A stretch of 64,000 nt of DNA from Algibacter marinivivus (GTDB lineage Bacteria; Bacteroidota; Bacteroidia; Flavobacteriales; Flavobacteriaceae): NCBI RefSeq assembly GCF_003143755.1, contig NZ_QFRI01000003.1, positions 248,001 to 312,000 of the forward strand. The letters run 5' to 3'. The notes beneath the pieces were generated by a model. It saw only the letters and a program-made list of their open reading frames with translations. It ran no database searches and was not told the DNA's origin. The stretch's first letter is position 1, and each line of letters starts with the position of its first letter. Position numbers and translations under genes: made by a program. Shown here one piece after another: positions 43,686 to 53,753 of this stretch.

Positions 43686-45161
43686 TTATGGCGCTTGGTA
43701 AACTTTTACATTATCAATCCATCCATCTTTAGGAGTAACTGCATAAAACATTACAGAAATTTCACCACTATCATTAGATGTAAATGGAATCTGAACCAAT
43801 GTTCCTCTTGTAGCATTAAACTTGCCTTCAGCAATAGTTCCAACATGATTACCTAAATTCGAATTAATATCATCTACAGCATCAGCACCATCTATATAAT
43901 GTCCATCAAGAACCACGCCTACAATTCTGCGCCCTCCAATTGGATCATCAGCAGTATCACTTTTTATAGCATATTCATATTCTAAAACATAATCAGTATC
44001 AGGCGTTAATGTAAGTGCTTGATATGCATATCTAGAACTAGAACTTTGAAGAGGTCCTCCAGATTGACTAGAAGTCCATTTAGCACCTCTTGTTTTACTT
44101 CCGTTATCTGTTCCGTCATAGTTAGTCCATGAACCATCAGAACTAGAACCAAAAGGAGTTGTTGTTCCATCAGTAAAAGTTGCAAACCTCCATTGAGCCG
44201 TACTTAAATCAAAACCTCCATTTAAGATTGTTGCACTAGGAGCTTTAGTTAAAATAATATTGTCTATATGAATAGTTGCATGATCATTTGCAGTTCCACC
44301 TGTTCCTAATTCAAATTTAATTTCGTCAATTCGAATAACAGGTGCTGAAAAATCGGTTGCCAAATCATAATCTAAAGTTGCCCAATCTCCATCTGTTAAA
44401 TCTATACCATCAAGAACATACTCATCTCCATTATCACCATTTATTAAAGTGATTTTTAACTTATCAATACCTTCTGCAAAAACAGAATGCACATCAAAGT
44501 GGATATGAGAAGCCCCAATACCGTCAGGGTTGTCATTTGCAGGTGATGCAAAAGCATGTGCAACAACAACTTCTTCGTCTAAAGTAACCTCACCAGCATC
44601 AGTACCCAGTCTAGATATTTGAATAACATCATTTCCATCAACTGGTATAATATTAGCAATAACATCCTTGGCTTGATCTAATCCATTTTCCCAATTAAGT
44701 AAACCTCCATTAAAATCCATACCATTACTAAAAATGGCAAATACATCTGAATCGTTTCCACTAGGTGATGCCGAAACAGATCCTACTGTAGCTGGTAAAT
44801 GAGTAACCGTTACATTTTCGGATTTAGTTACATCCGTTTGACCAGATGCCATAGCAGTAACTGTTATAGTATAAGTAACCTCTTCAACTTCATTAGGATA
44901 ATCGTAAGTAGCAGAACCATTTTGTTCTGAAATGGTTGCAGAATTACCACCGTGTCCAAAATCTACTAGGTAAGAATCAACACCTACTGATAATGGCATT
45001 ACAGTAATAATAGTACCATCACCACTTGGAGTTGCTGTAAAACTTGATAACACAATATCTGTATTACCTGTTGTCGAGGATATAGAATCATCATCACTAC
45101 ATGATGATACTATAAAGCCTGATATTAACAAGGCAAATATTCCTTTTTTTAATAATTTCAT
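43686..45161 (-). CDS. Surface glycan-binding lipoprotein (SusE/F-position, PKD and CBM-like domains)
   Basis: 491 residues. Lipoprotein signal ending IVSSCSDDDS, with acidic residues after the Cys that fit the Bacteroidota surface-export signal. A PKD-like beta-sandwich (about 35-120) is followed by two carbohydrate-binding-like modules (about 125-310 and 315-491, the latter starting ILNGGFDLSTAQWRF and ending DGWIDNVKVYQAP). Gene position after susD and the PKD protein suggests an alginate-binding surface protein. No catalytic motif seen. Confidence 0.8.
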   Translation of the reverse strand: MKLLKKGIFALLISGFIVSSCSDDDSISSTTGNTDIVLSSFTATPSGDGTIITVMPLSVGVDSYLVDFGHGGNSATISEQNGSATYDYPNEVEEVTYTITVTAMASGQTDVTKSENVTVTHLPATVGSVSASPSGNDSDVFAIFSNGMDFNGGLLNWENGLDQAKDVIANIIPVDGNDVIQISRLGTDAGEVTLDEEVVVAHAFASPANDNPDGIGASHIHFDVHSVFAEGIDKLKITLINGDNGDEYVLDGIDLTDGDWATLDYDLATDFSAPVIRIDEIKFELGTGGTANDHATIHIDNIILTKAPSATILNGGFDLSTAQWRFATFTDGTTTPFGSSSDGSWTNYDGTDNGSKTRGAKWTSSQSGGPLQSSSSRYAYQALTLTPDTDYVLEYEYAIKSDTADDPIGGRRIVGVVLDGHYIDGADAVDDINSNLGNHVGTIAEGKFNATRGTLVQIPFTSNDSGEISVMFYAVTPKDGWIDNVKVYQAP

Positions 45162-45212
45162 AATTGTTTATCTTTTTTTAATGATTAATTTAAATCATTT
45201 TGATTTTAAATA

Positions 45213-46034
45213 TTATACTCTTTCTATACTAATTAAATCATATCTACATTCAAAACCACCGTATTCAATATTAAATCTTAGGTTTTCTGTAGTAGCACCA
45301 GTAGTAATTCTGTACGATATTTCATAGTACTGTCCAGAAGTAGCAGAAGCTGGAATATCTTCATTCTTGAAATTTTGTCCAGTATCCGCATCTTGAATTA
45401 ATAGTTTTCCACCATTAGTAGCACCAGGTGTACTTACATACCAAAAAATAATTTCATAAGTAGTATCAGGACTTACTAATATTGTTTGATCAAGATATTG
45501 TGACGAACTAGATATTTTAGCGCCAGTACCACCATCTGGAGGCGTAGGACCTGAAGACCCAGTAAAAGTACTTGTACCTCCTCTTTGATCTCCTGCCCAT
45601 GGTGTTCTAGGACTACATTCAAAACTAGGACATTGGAATATTGGCACTAACTCATCTACAACTTCTACATCTATAGTAACTGTTGATGTTGCATTATTTG
45701 CATCACTTGCTGTTAAAGTAACAGAATAAGTTCCCACTCCAGCATCAAACGTATGTGTTGGATCTTTTAAGTCAGATGTAGCTCCTCCTCCAAAATCCCA
45801 TGAATATGTTGATGACTCATTAGAAAGGTTAGTAAAATGCACTATTCTAAAATCTTCTTGATCAGACATATAACTGAAATCTGCACTTGGAGGCACAGTA
45901 TCCACCTTAGAATTTGCATCAGGTAAATCGTCCCTAAAAAGCTCATCACCTACACAGCTTACAAAAATACTAGCTGTGATAAATAAGCTTAGGAGTAATA
46001 TCGTTTTTCTGAAAATATTTACTTTATTTTTCAT
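45213..46034 (-). CDS. PKD-domain surface lipoprotein
   Basis: 273 residues, lipoprotein signal (ITASIFVSCVGDELFRDD). A PKD domain runs at about 45-130 (ADFSYMSDQEDFRIVHFTN, YSWDFGGG, GVGTYSVTLTASD), then a carbohydrate-binding-like sandwich (about 140-273). PKD lipoproteins directly after susD are known in alginate loci of marine flavobacteria. Probably an outer-membrane alginate-binding protein. Confidence 0.85.
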   Translation of the reverse strand: MKNKVNIFRKTILLLSLFITASIFVSCVGDELFRDDLPDANSKVDTVPPSADFSYMSDQEDFRIVHFTNLSNESSTYSWDFGGGATSDLKDPTHTFDAGVGTYSVTLTASDANNATSTVTIDVEVVDELVPIFQCPSFECSPRTPWAGDQRGGTSTFTGSSGPTPPDGGTGAKISSSSQYLDQTILVSPDTTYEIIFWYVSTPGATNGGKLLIQDADTGQNFKNEDIPASATSGQYYEISYRITTGATTENLRFNIEYGGFECRYDLISIERV

Positions 46035-46052
46035 AGTTTAAGTATTTAAATA

Positions 46053-47516
46053 TTAATATCCTGCGTTTTGGCCTAAAAGTCCACCACTTAAATTTATTTC
46101 TCTTGAAGGAATTGGTAATAACAACGCTTTTCTTGGATCGTATACATAACCCATTTCTGTAGAATGTGCAGTTAATATAGCGTCTAAAACACCAAATCTA
46201 ACTAAGTCAAAATAACGTTGATTCTCAAATGCTAATTCCACTCGTCTTTCAAGTAAAAGCTCTTCTTTAGTTACAGCTGTAACAACAGTAGTTAAACCAG
46301 CTCTATTTCTAACTCTTTGAAAAGAAGCTAAAGCTCCAACATCATTAGTTGATGTTGTTAATGGACCAGCACCCAAAGTTGCTTCAACATGCATTAAAAG
46401 TACATCAGCAAAGCGTATTGCTATATAATCATTTCCAGCATTACGTGCATTTGGACCATAAGATGGCGTAGCATTACTATCGAATCCATCTGGGAAGAAC
46501 TTAGCTACTTCGTTTTGATCAGGAGCAAGCGACCCATCTAAATCTGTAATTGAAGTGGCAGTTCTATTTCCTCCATTTGAAACAAATGCTAATCTAAGGT
46601 TATCATTCACAATATTTTGACCATCTTCTCTACCTGCACGAACAGCAGAAGTAAATTCAGCTGAAAAACCTTGGCTTTCATTAGCATCACCCGATTGGTA
46701 TTGAATAGCAAAAATGATTTCATTATTCAATTCTGAATAAAACACATCGTGAAAATTAGGTTCTAAATCATAATCTCCGCTATTAATAACATCTTCACAT
46801 AATGACTTAGCGCCAGAATAATTTGGGCTTGGTTGAGTCATATAAACTTTTGCTAATAAAGCTTGAGCAGCAGCTTTTGATGCTCTTGATTTATACGAGT
46901 TATCTAAAACATTAATAGCTTCTTGTAAATCCTCAACAATCTGTGTGTAAATCTGTTCCTCAGGTATTCTAGTAAATAACGTTTCTGTATCACCTGGTGC
47001 TACAACAGTAGTTACTAAAGGCACATCGCTATATAATCTAACTAATTTAAAGTAAGCATAAGCTCTTAAAAACTTTGCCTCTGCTGTATAACTAGCTTGA
47101 TTACTTGCGTCTGCAACATCAATAAAGTTTAAAACATTGTTTGCTCTAAAAATAACTTCATACATAGATTGATAAAAGTCTTCAGATTCTACATTGTTTC
47201 CATTAACTACATATCTGTGAAAGTCAGACTTTGAACCTTCTAGTGTTGCATTCCTAGTATTATCTGTTCTATGCTCAGTCAAAAGGTGCTCAAACTGTAT
47301 GCCTCTATTTGCTCTAGTAATATTAGTTTGCGTACTTTCATTAGTACCTTGAATAGCATCGTAGATACCCATAACTCCAGCCAATACATCTTGATCAGAC
47401 TCGAAAAAAGATTCTACTGCAACTGCAGTATCTGGCAATGGATTTAAAAATTCATCACCACAGGAAGTGAAAATAAAACCTGTAATGGCAAAAGTTAGAT
47501 ATTTTATATATTTCAT
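46053..47516 (-). CDS. SusD/RagB-family outer-membrane lipoprotein
   Basis: 487 residues with a lipoprotein signal (FTSCGDEFLNPLP). The N-terminal SusD-like segment (DVLAGVMGIYDAIQG), TPR-type helical repeats and the C-terminal RagB part (ERRVELAFENQRYFDLVRFG) are present. SusD caps the SusC channel and hands it glycan; here the ligand should be oligoalginate. It is 18 bp downstream of susC. Confidence 0.95.
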   Translation of the reverse strand: MKYIKYLTFAITGFIFTSCGDEFLNPLPDTAVAVESFFESDQDVLAGVMGIYDAIQGTNESTQTNITRANRGIQFEHLLTEHRTDNTRNATLEGSKSDFHRYVVNGNNVESEDFYQSMYEVIFRANNVLNFIDVADASNQASYTAEAKFLRAYAYFKLVRLYSDVPLVTTVVAPGDTETLFTRIPEEQIYTQIVEDLQEAINVLDNSYKSRASKAAAQALLAKVYMTQPSPNYSGAKSLCEDVINSGDYDLEPNFHDVFYSELNNEIIFAIQYQSGDANESQGFSAEFTSAVRAGREDGQNIVNDNLRLAFVSNGGNRTATSITDLDGSLAPDQNEVAKFFPDGFDSNATPSYGPNARNAGNDYIAIRFADVLLMHVEATLGAGPLTTSTNDVGALASFQRVRNRAGLTTVVTAVTKEELLLERRVELAFENQRYFDLVRFGVLDAILTAHSTEMGYVYDPRKALLLPIPSREINLSGGLLGQNAGY

Positions 47517-47534
47517 AATTTGTTTTTTTTAAAA

Positions 47535-50500
47535 TTAAAAATCAACATTCAGACCAAATGTTACTGTCTTAAATATAGGTGTTCCAGCTCTTTGAGAACC
47601 ATAAGCTCTAGGGTTAGACCCATCTATATGCTCAGGGTTAAAACCGTGATAATCATCAGCAGTAATATAAATTAAATTTTGAGCCGTAGCATAAATTCTA
47701 ACTCCTGTAACACCTAATTTGGTTGTAACATCTTCAGGCATATTATATCCAATATTTATATTACGTAGTGAGAAATAATCTGCACTAGCAATAACTTCAC
47801 TAGTTAAAACTTTTTCCTGAATGAAAGATTCATCCGGTACAAGACCATCAGCAACAGCTTGCGCTTCTCCACCAGATCTAGTTCTGTTTCCAAACCAGTT
47901 AAAGAAATATTGATCTCCAATGTTATTTACTTGAGCTCCTAAACTTCCTTGAATCATAAAAGAGAAATCAAAAGCTCCAATTTTAAATTCATTTGTAAGC
48001 GCCCAAACTAAATCTGGATAAGGATCTCCTAAAATAGTTTTGTCTTCATCAGTAATTAAACCATCTCCATTTAAATCTTTTACAATAGTATCATCAGCTT
48101 GACCGTTAATTCTATTCCAAGGATTACTAACGTATGTTGTTCTAAATTGAGTATCATCATAAGCCTCTTCATCCACAACATAACCCCAGAAAGAAGATAA
48201 TGGTTCTCCTATTCTATTAATCCATTGAGAGTTTCTACCATAAGTATCTTCTAATAACGCATTGTTTGAATCTCCAAAACTTAATAATTCGTTTTGATTA
48301 GTAGATGCAATTAAAGTAGAATTCCAAGAAAATTTCTCGCTAGAAATATTTCTAGTCCTTAACTCAAGTTCCCATCCTCTATTTTGAACCTTACCTAAAT
48401 TTACAATACCCCCTTGAAATCCAGTAACATAAGAAACAGGGTTTTCTAAAAGTAATTCATCACTGGTTCTTGTATAGTAATCTAAAGATCCAGATATTTT
48501 GTTATTAAAAAATCCAAAATCTATTGCTGGATTAAACTCTTCTGAAGCTTCCCATTGCAAATCTGGATTAGCAATATTAAGTGGTGATACACCTGCAGTT
48601 ATTCCTCCGTTATTTACAGCGTTAGTATTTTGTAATAAAGCTAAATAAGGCCATGCGTTTACTACAGCTCCACCAGTTACGCTAAAATTCTCATTACCTG
48701 TAAGACCGTAACTAACTCTTAATTTTAATTTGCTTACAAAATCACTATCACTTAAGAAATCTTCGTTATGAGCATTCCAACCAATAGATGCAGCAGGGAA
48801 ATTACCATACTTTGTATCTACGCCAAAAACAGAACTACCATCTCGTCTAAAAGAAGCATTTATTAAGTATTTATCTGCAAAAGCATAACTAATTCTACCA
48901 AAGTAACCTACTTTTTTAAGCTCTGTATTAGTATCTGAAAAACTTGCAATTGTAGTAGCTCCTTGAAGATTTTTAAGTAAATCATTAGAGTAACCATTAC
49001 CTATTGTAATTGATTCCTCAGATTTTCTCTGTTGCACTGTAAAACCTGCAAGTATACTAACTTCATGATTGTCACCAATTAAGGTGTTATAATTTAATGT
49101 ATTATCATTAATAAGCCTAGTTCTATTTCTATTCTGTACTGTATATTGTGCTCTTCCAGCTTGTCCTGCATGATAATTTGTACCGTCCCATCTTGTACGC
49201 TTTCTATTTTCCAATGTTACACCTAAAGATGTTTTAGCTGTTAAACCATCTAAAATTTCATAACTAAGATAAGTTGATCCATATAATTTAGTATTTAAAT
49301 CATAATGTTCTCTCTCAACATATTGTTGATAAGGGTTAGAATCACCTGAAGTACGAGGTCTAGTATCGCTTCCATCTCCGTCAAAATCTAATTCTACTAA
49401 ATGATCTTCAAAGAAATAATCTCCAACTCCTACAGTTTGATAATCTCCTCCATTTTCAGTTTGACTTATAAACTGAAGAGTTTCCTCGGTATGATAAATA
49501 GGTAACCAAGGTGATTGACGTATTGGGTTGTGTATTGATGTTGGAAGTCGTCTTTGTTTTGTGTAAGACGGTGTAGCTCTAAGTCCAAATTTTAATCTAT
49601 CATTTAACTTTGTATCCAATTTCAAACTTCCTGTATACAGTTTGTAATCATCAGTTATAACTACACCTTCATCACTAAGTGTTCTTAAAGATGCACTAAA
49701 CTTTGTGTTTTCTGAGCCTCCTCTAGCTGCAAAAGAATGACTTGATACCGTTCCTCCATTAAAGAAAACATCTTGCCAATCTCTATCAACCCCAGTAGTA
49801 GCAACCAATAATTGCATATACTGTGTTTCTTCTGAAAGTGAACCTGTTGCAGCTAATTCAGTTGCAACCCAATCCTTAACACTTTTTCTATAATCATCAC
49901 TACCATGAGCATCTTTGAATCCTACATAAGTTTGATAGCTGAATTTGGTTTTACCAGCTTTACCACTTTTAGTTGTAATCATTATTACACCATTGGAACC
50001 TTCACTACCATAAATAGCAGCAGATGCAGCATCTTTTAAAACCTCAAAAGACTCAACATCATTCATATCAATGTTTCCAAGAAATTCAGAATCTACAACA
50101 ATTCCATCAACCACTAAAGCGGGACCAGAATTAGCATTTACAGATCCAACACCCCTAATAGTAACTGTAGGAGCACCACCGGCCTCTGCATTTGTTGCTT
50201 GAATATTAACACCTGACACTTGACCAATTAGGGCATCATCAACCCTTGATACAGCTATTTGATCTAAACTTTCGTTTACAACTTTAGAAATAGCTCCTGT
50301 AAGGTGAGATTTTTTCTGAGTTCCATAACCTACAACAACAACTTCATCTAATTGCGCTAAATCTTCAGCAAGCGAAATATCAATTGTAGTTTGATTGCCT
50401 ACAATACGTGTTTGTGTTACATAGCCAATGTATGTGAATTGTAATACTTCTCCATCATTTGCTCGAATTTGATAATTACCATCAAAATCAGTTGTTGCTC

Positions 50501-50657
50501 CTCTTGATGTGTTAAGTACAATAACATTAGCACCCGCAATAGGAACACCATCTACTGCAGAAACTACAGTACCTTTAATTAAGGTTCCATTCTGAGCAAA
50601 TAATGTAATATTGAACACCAATAATACTATTAAAAATAGCTTAGTTTTTAAATTCAT
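47535..50657 (-). CDS. SusC/RagA-type TonB-dependent transporter
   Basis: 1040 residues from the ATG at 50657 (MNLKTKLFLIVLLVFNITLFAQ, good signal peptide); an in-frame extension up to 50735 is not part of it. A carboxypeptidase-like domain (about 24-110, IKGTVVSAVDGVPIAGANV) precedes the TonB box and plug with VDEVVVVGYGTQKKSHLTGAI and the SusC signature AASAAIYGSEGSNGVIMITTK. The barrel ends FKTVTFGLNVDF. With SusD it imports oligoalginate across the outer membrane. First gene of a six-gene operon. Confidence 0.95.
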   Translation of the reverse strand: MNLKTKLFLIVLLVFNITLFAQNGTLIKGTVVSAVDGVPIAGANVIVLNTSRGATTDFDGNYQIRANDGEVLQFTYIGYVTQTRIVGNQTTIDISLAEDLAQLDEVVVVGYGTQKKSHLTGAISKVVNESLDQIAVSRVDDALIGQVSGVNIQATNAEAGGAPTVTIRGVGSVNANSGPALVVDGIVVDSEFLGNIDMNDVESFEVLKDAASAAIYGSEGSNGVIMITTKSGKAGKTKFSYQTYVGFKDAHGSDDYRKSVKDWVATELAATGSLSEETQYMQLLVATTGVDRDWQDVFFNGGTVSSHSFAARGGSENTKFSASLRTLSDEGVVITDDYKLYTGSLKLDTKLNDRLKFGLRATPSYTKQRRLPTSIHNPIRQSPWLPIYHTEETLQFISQTENGGDYQTVGVGDYFFEDHLVELDFDGDGSDTRPRTSGDSNPYQQYVEREHYDLNTKLYGSTYLSYEILDGLTAKTSLGVTLENRKRTRWDGTNYHAGQAGRAQYTVQNRNRTRLINDNTLNYNTLIGDNHEVSILAGFTVQQRKSEESITIGNGYSNDLLKNLQGATTIASFSDTNTELKKVGYFGRISYAFADKYLINASFRRDGSSVFGVDTKYGNFPAASIGWNAHNEDFLSDSDFVSKLKLRVSYGLTGNENFSVTGGAVVNAWPYLALLQNTNAVNNGGITAGVSPLNIANPDLQWEASEEFNPAIDFGFFNNKISGSLDYYTRTSDELLLENPVSYVTGFQGGIVNLGKVQNRGWELELRTRNISSEKFSWNSTLIASTNQNELLSFGDSNNALLEDTYGRNSQWINRIGEPLSSFWGYVVDEEAYDDTQFRTTYVSNPWNRINGQADDTIVKDLNGDGLITDEDKTILGDPYPDLVWALTNEFKIGAFDFSFMIQGSLGAQVNNIGDQYFFNWFGNRTRSGGEAQAVADGLVPDESFIQEKVLTSEVIASADYFSLRNINIGYNMPEDVTTKLGVTGVRIYATAQNLIYITADDYHGFNPEHIDGSNPRAYGSQRAGTPIFKTVTFGLNVDF

Positions 50658-50800
50658 AATTAGTTTTTTTATATTTAACTTGTAAAATTTCGTCAGTATA
50701 ACTCTCATACTAACTAGACGATTAAAAAAATTCAATCATTAATTTATTACTTTACAAAAAACCAACTTCTCCAATGAAATTTTTGTAATTTTGAAGAATC

Positions 50801-50894
50801 CAAGTTTATTATTAAGTAATAACTTGTTTTTTTACTTCCCTCCTAAAAGAAGTAAATCATTTTTAAAAAGGATAGGCGTGTACCTGTCCTTTTT
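50801..50894. ncRNA. Three stem-loops in the susC leader
   Basis: Between the operator-bearing promoter and the susC ATG lie, in minus-strand order: stem AAAAAGGATAGG/CCTGTCCTTTTT (50865-50876 with 50883-50894); TTTACTTC/GAAGTAAA (50831-50838 with 50849-50856); and CAAGTT-T-ATTA/TAAT-AACTTG (50801-50826). The first could act as a terminator or attenuator, since only five T residues follow on the minus strand; on the plus strand nine follow. This 435-bp region between kdgF and susC holds no gene. Confidence 0.5.
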
Positions 50895-50961
50895 TTTTGT
50901 TATTTCATCATATTAAATTTGGTTTTAGCGAAGTATTATACATTTAGTTTAGTTTTTTTAT

Positions 50962-51027
50962 TTGGTTTTCCAAATTGGTAAACCAGATTGGTTTTCCAAA
51001 TATATACTAATTTTTTGTTAAAACAAA
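50962..51027 (-). promoter_or_regulatory. susC promoter with three tandem operators
   Basis: Minus-strand promoter: -33 TTTG (51027-51024), 19-bp spacer, -7 TATATTTG (51004-50997). Downstream and overlapping the -7 lie three 12-bp palindromic sites at 13-bp period: 50988-50999 (TTGGTTTTCCAA), 50975-50986 (TTGGTAAACCAG) and 50962-50973 (TTGGTTTTCCAA). A bound repressor would cover the -7 element and transcription start. Confidence 0.75.
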
Positions 51028-51092
51028 TTAAAATTTAATTTTATCTATTTTATTCCCTAAAATCATCACAAATAATATGGGCAAATCAATTT

Positions 51093-51470
51093 TTACTTTT
51101 GTTTATCTCCAAAATATGATACACCATCACCACTTAAGAAATCCTCTCTTACAGGACTAAATGTGTCAATTAGCATTCCTTCTTCTAAACAAACTGCACT
51201 ATGCAACAAATTAGGTTCAATATATACACCATCTCCAGCTTCAACTATCTGCTTTACACCATCTATTTCAAATTCAAATTTACCTGATACAACATAGGTA
51301 GTTTGTGTGTGAAAATGTTGATGCGGAGAGCCTAATGCACCTTTTTCAAATTTTACCTTCACCATCATGATTTGGTTATCATAACCTAAGAACTTTCTTG
51401 ATACGCCTCCACCAAGTTCTTCCCATTGCATTTCTTTTGTGATTAAATACTTGTCACTAAATCTTTTCAT
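51093..51470 (-). CDS. kdgF: KdgF-like cupin
   Basis: A 125-residue single-domain cupin. Metal ligands are in SPHQHFHTQTTYV (His, His, Gln/His) and the second cupin motif around IEPNLLHSAVCL. KdgF converts delta-4,5-unsaturated uronate monomers to the linear keto form (DEH) in pectin and alginate catabolism. It follows the PL17 lyase by 12 bp, exactly where its substrate is made. Location: cytoplasm or periplasm; no signal peptide is seen. Confidence 0.88.
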   Translation of the reverse strand: MKRFSDKYLITKEMQWEELGGGVSRKFLGYDNQIMMVKVKFEKGALGSPHQHFHTQTTYVVSGKFEFEIDGVKQIVEAGDGVYIEPNLLHSAVCLEEGMLIDTFSPVREDFLSGDGVSYFGDKQK

Positions 51471-51482
51471 CTTTTAAAATAT

Positions 51483-53753
51483 TTACTGGTTTATCAATGT
51501 ATATGATCCTCTCCAATTGTATGAGTTACCATTTATGGAAAGGGTATGTTCTTTTTTTGAATTATTATTGTTGTTCGACATGATAAATAGATTTTCTTTA
51601 CCATTTTTCATCTTTATTACAATTGCGGTATAATTTTTTGAGTTAAACGCCACAATTATTTTTTCCACATTACTATATGCATTTACTGCTAATTCAGACA
51701 CTGGGTTATATGTTCCATGAGATTCTATAACAGATGCAAACACCGCGTTTTTTTTATTCTTTTTTCTTAAAATAAGTGTTGGTTCTTGACGTAAATTAAA
51801 TTCTGGATCATTTGCGCCAATTCTACCTAAAATAATTTCATCAGTATTGGATGTTACTGCAGAATAGGAGTAAAATTGATTATTTAACAACCATGTTAAT
51901 TTGATATTTTCTCCATTAGCATTTGCACTGGCTTCTTTATATAAATGTTGATAGCCATCAGATTTACCTAAAACTTGTGGAGATTGATACTTGTTATATT
52001 CAAAACTAGTTTGCATGATTTGCCCTAAATAATAAAAAGGCAAATCGTATTGATTTGAATTCTCAGATTCAACGTTCATAATATCTAATACATAAGGTTT
52101 ATCAGAATCGGAATTCTTTATAGCTACTAATGTTCGATGTAATTTAGTACCTGGATATGCGTTTTCTTCTTTTGCACTTGCTACTTGCAAACTATCATTA
52201 TCCACACTAAAAACATACTTGTTAGAATGGTGCTTACTTCCTATATCATATTTACCATGAAATTGAGAGGTTTCATTTTGAACTATTGTATTATGTGCTA
52301 TAGTTTGTTTTGCCCAGGTTTTGTTCTCTTTTAAATAATTGCCTCCTCCTTTTTGCTCGATATTTACAAAACGTGCCATTCCGTAATCTTGCACAACCTC
52401 TTTCCCATCCTCAAATAAAGCAAAAGACAATTTATCGTAATGCCCATGACTTAACCCATGTGCTGTATATTTAAATACAAGTTCTAAATCATCACTACGC
52501 AAAATTCCAACTGCACCTTCATCTCCTTTTGCACCATCAGATAATTCAATTGATTTTTTGACAAAAGGTTTTTCTTTACCTTCTTTTATTCCCAAAGCCA
52601 CCGCTAAACCAGCATCATCAAGCGTAACTTCATCTTGCTTCTTAGCTATACTTAATAATTCTGGATTGTTACCTCCAAAATGGTATCCAATATCTACTGT
52701 TGATATTAAAGATGCATTAAAATATGACATACCTTTCTGAGCATCATTTAATAAGAAAAATTCTCCATCTGCATTTGATAAATTCAACAAGGCAGTAATA
52801 CTTTTTAAAAGTACTCCGTCTTTATACTCAAACACCTTATGTTCTGGTTTTTTGTTTTGAAGAGCTTGCGCGAAAATTAAAAATGGATATGATGCATAAC
52901 GTTGATAGTAAGGCCCTTCAGTAAAATATCCATCTGGAGAAAAAGGTTCGTCGACATTAGCATAAAATCCTATTTTCTGTCCATCTTTTCTAATATAACC
53001 TCCATCATTATCTTTTTCATCTGGATTAAAATTTTCATCTTTAACACCATTTAAGGCACGATCTAAAAGTTCATCATCATCCATAGCCAGGGCTATCATA
53101 CCAACAGCTGCATTACCCCAAGTAGCATGGTTATGAACTCGGTTAAAAAATTGCGGATTGTCTTTTGATATGTGATCTGCAAAAGGTCTGAATAAATCGG
53201 TTTCTAAAGTATTTCGTTCTTCTTCGGATAAGAAATCATAAATACAATCATAAGCTTGACTTGTATAAACCAACCAATTTGAATCATTTAAACATTGCCA
53301 AAACAACCTACCTCTTGCATACGATCTTGGTTTTGGGTGAATAGGCCATGTTGGATATTGTTTTGCATATTCAAACAACATATCTTTTACAAATTTGGCA
53401 TATTTATTATCTTGAAGAATTTGATATAACACACCTGATTTTTGCATTAACACATAATTCTTCTTATGTGTTTCATGTGTATATCCACCAGAATAATCTT
53501 TAGGAATTGGTACATCAAAGCCATTTTCAATTTCTGCATTAATCTCTTTTTGAGTTGTAGCTAAGGTTTTATCAAAAATTGGAATACTTCCTAAATTAGC
53601 TCTTATTTCTTTAACTCCTTGTTTAGTTAAAATTAAGCTTGGGTGCTCTAATTGAGAGTCCGGATGTATTTGTGAAGTTGATTTCTCTTTACATGACAAA
53701 ACAACAAAAACAGTTAAAAGAATTATTGAATATTTTTTTAATATTTTTTTCAT
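51483..53753 (-). CDS. PL17 oligoalginate lyase, lipoprotein
   Basis: 756 residues with a lipoprotein signal (VFVVLSCKEKS). The N-terminal alpha-toroid (about 30-390) has NRVHNHATWGNAAVGM, which carries the catalytic His; the C-terminal heparinase II/III-like beta domain has GHYDKLSFALFEDGKEVVQDYGMARF and KQTIAHNTIV. PL17 enzymes are exolytic and release unsaturated monomers from alginate oligomers. The start overlaps the stop of the PL6 gene (TAATG), so the two are coupled. kdgF follows. Confidence 0.92.
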   Translation of the reverse strand: MKKILKKYSIILLTVFVVLSCKEKSTSQIHPDSQLEHPSLILTKQGVKEIRANLGSIPIFDKTLATTQKEINAEIENGFDVPIPKDYSGGYTHETHKKNYVLMQKSGVLYQILQDNKYAKFVKDMLFEYAKQYPTWPIHPKPRSYARGRLFWQCLNDSNWLVYTSQAYDCIYDFLSEEERNTLETDLFRPFADHISKDNPQFFNRVHNHATWGNAAVGMIALAMDDDELLDRALNGVKDENFNPDEKDNDGGYIRKDGQKIGFYANVDEPFSPDGYFTEGPYYQRYASYPFLIFAQALQNKKPEHKVFEYKDGVLLKSITALLNLSNADGEFFLLNDAQKGMSYFNASLISTVDIGYHFGGNNPELLSIAKKQDEVTLDDAGLAVALGIKEGKEKPFVKKSIELSDGAKGDEGAVGILRSDDLELVFKYTAHGLSHGHYDKLSFALFEDGKEVVQDYGMARFVNIEQKGGGNYLKENKTWAKQTIAHNTIVQNETSQFHGKYDIGSKHHSNKYVFSVDNDSLQVASAKEENAYPGTKLHRTLVAIKNSDSDKPYVLDIMNVESENSNQYDLPFYYLGQIMQTSFEYNKYQSPQVLGKSDGYQHLYKEASANANGENIKLTWLLNNQFYSYSAVTSNTDEIILGRIGANDPEFNLRQEPTLILRKKNKKNAVFASVIESHGTYNPVSELAVNAYSNVEKIIVAFNSKNYTAIVIKMKNGKENLFIMSNNNNNSKKEHTLSINGNSYNWRGSYTLINQ

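Noticed and set aside
50962-50999. Operators read as a CRISPR-like or plain tandem repeat
   Set aside because: Only three units of 13 bp, each a palindrome and overlapping a promoter; regulatory sites fit and CRISPR does not.
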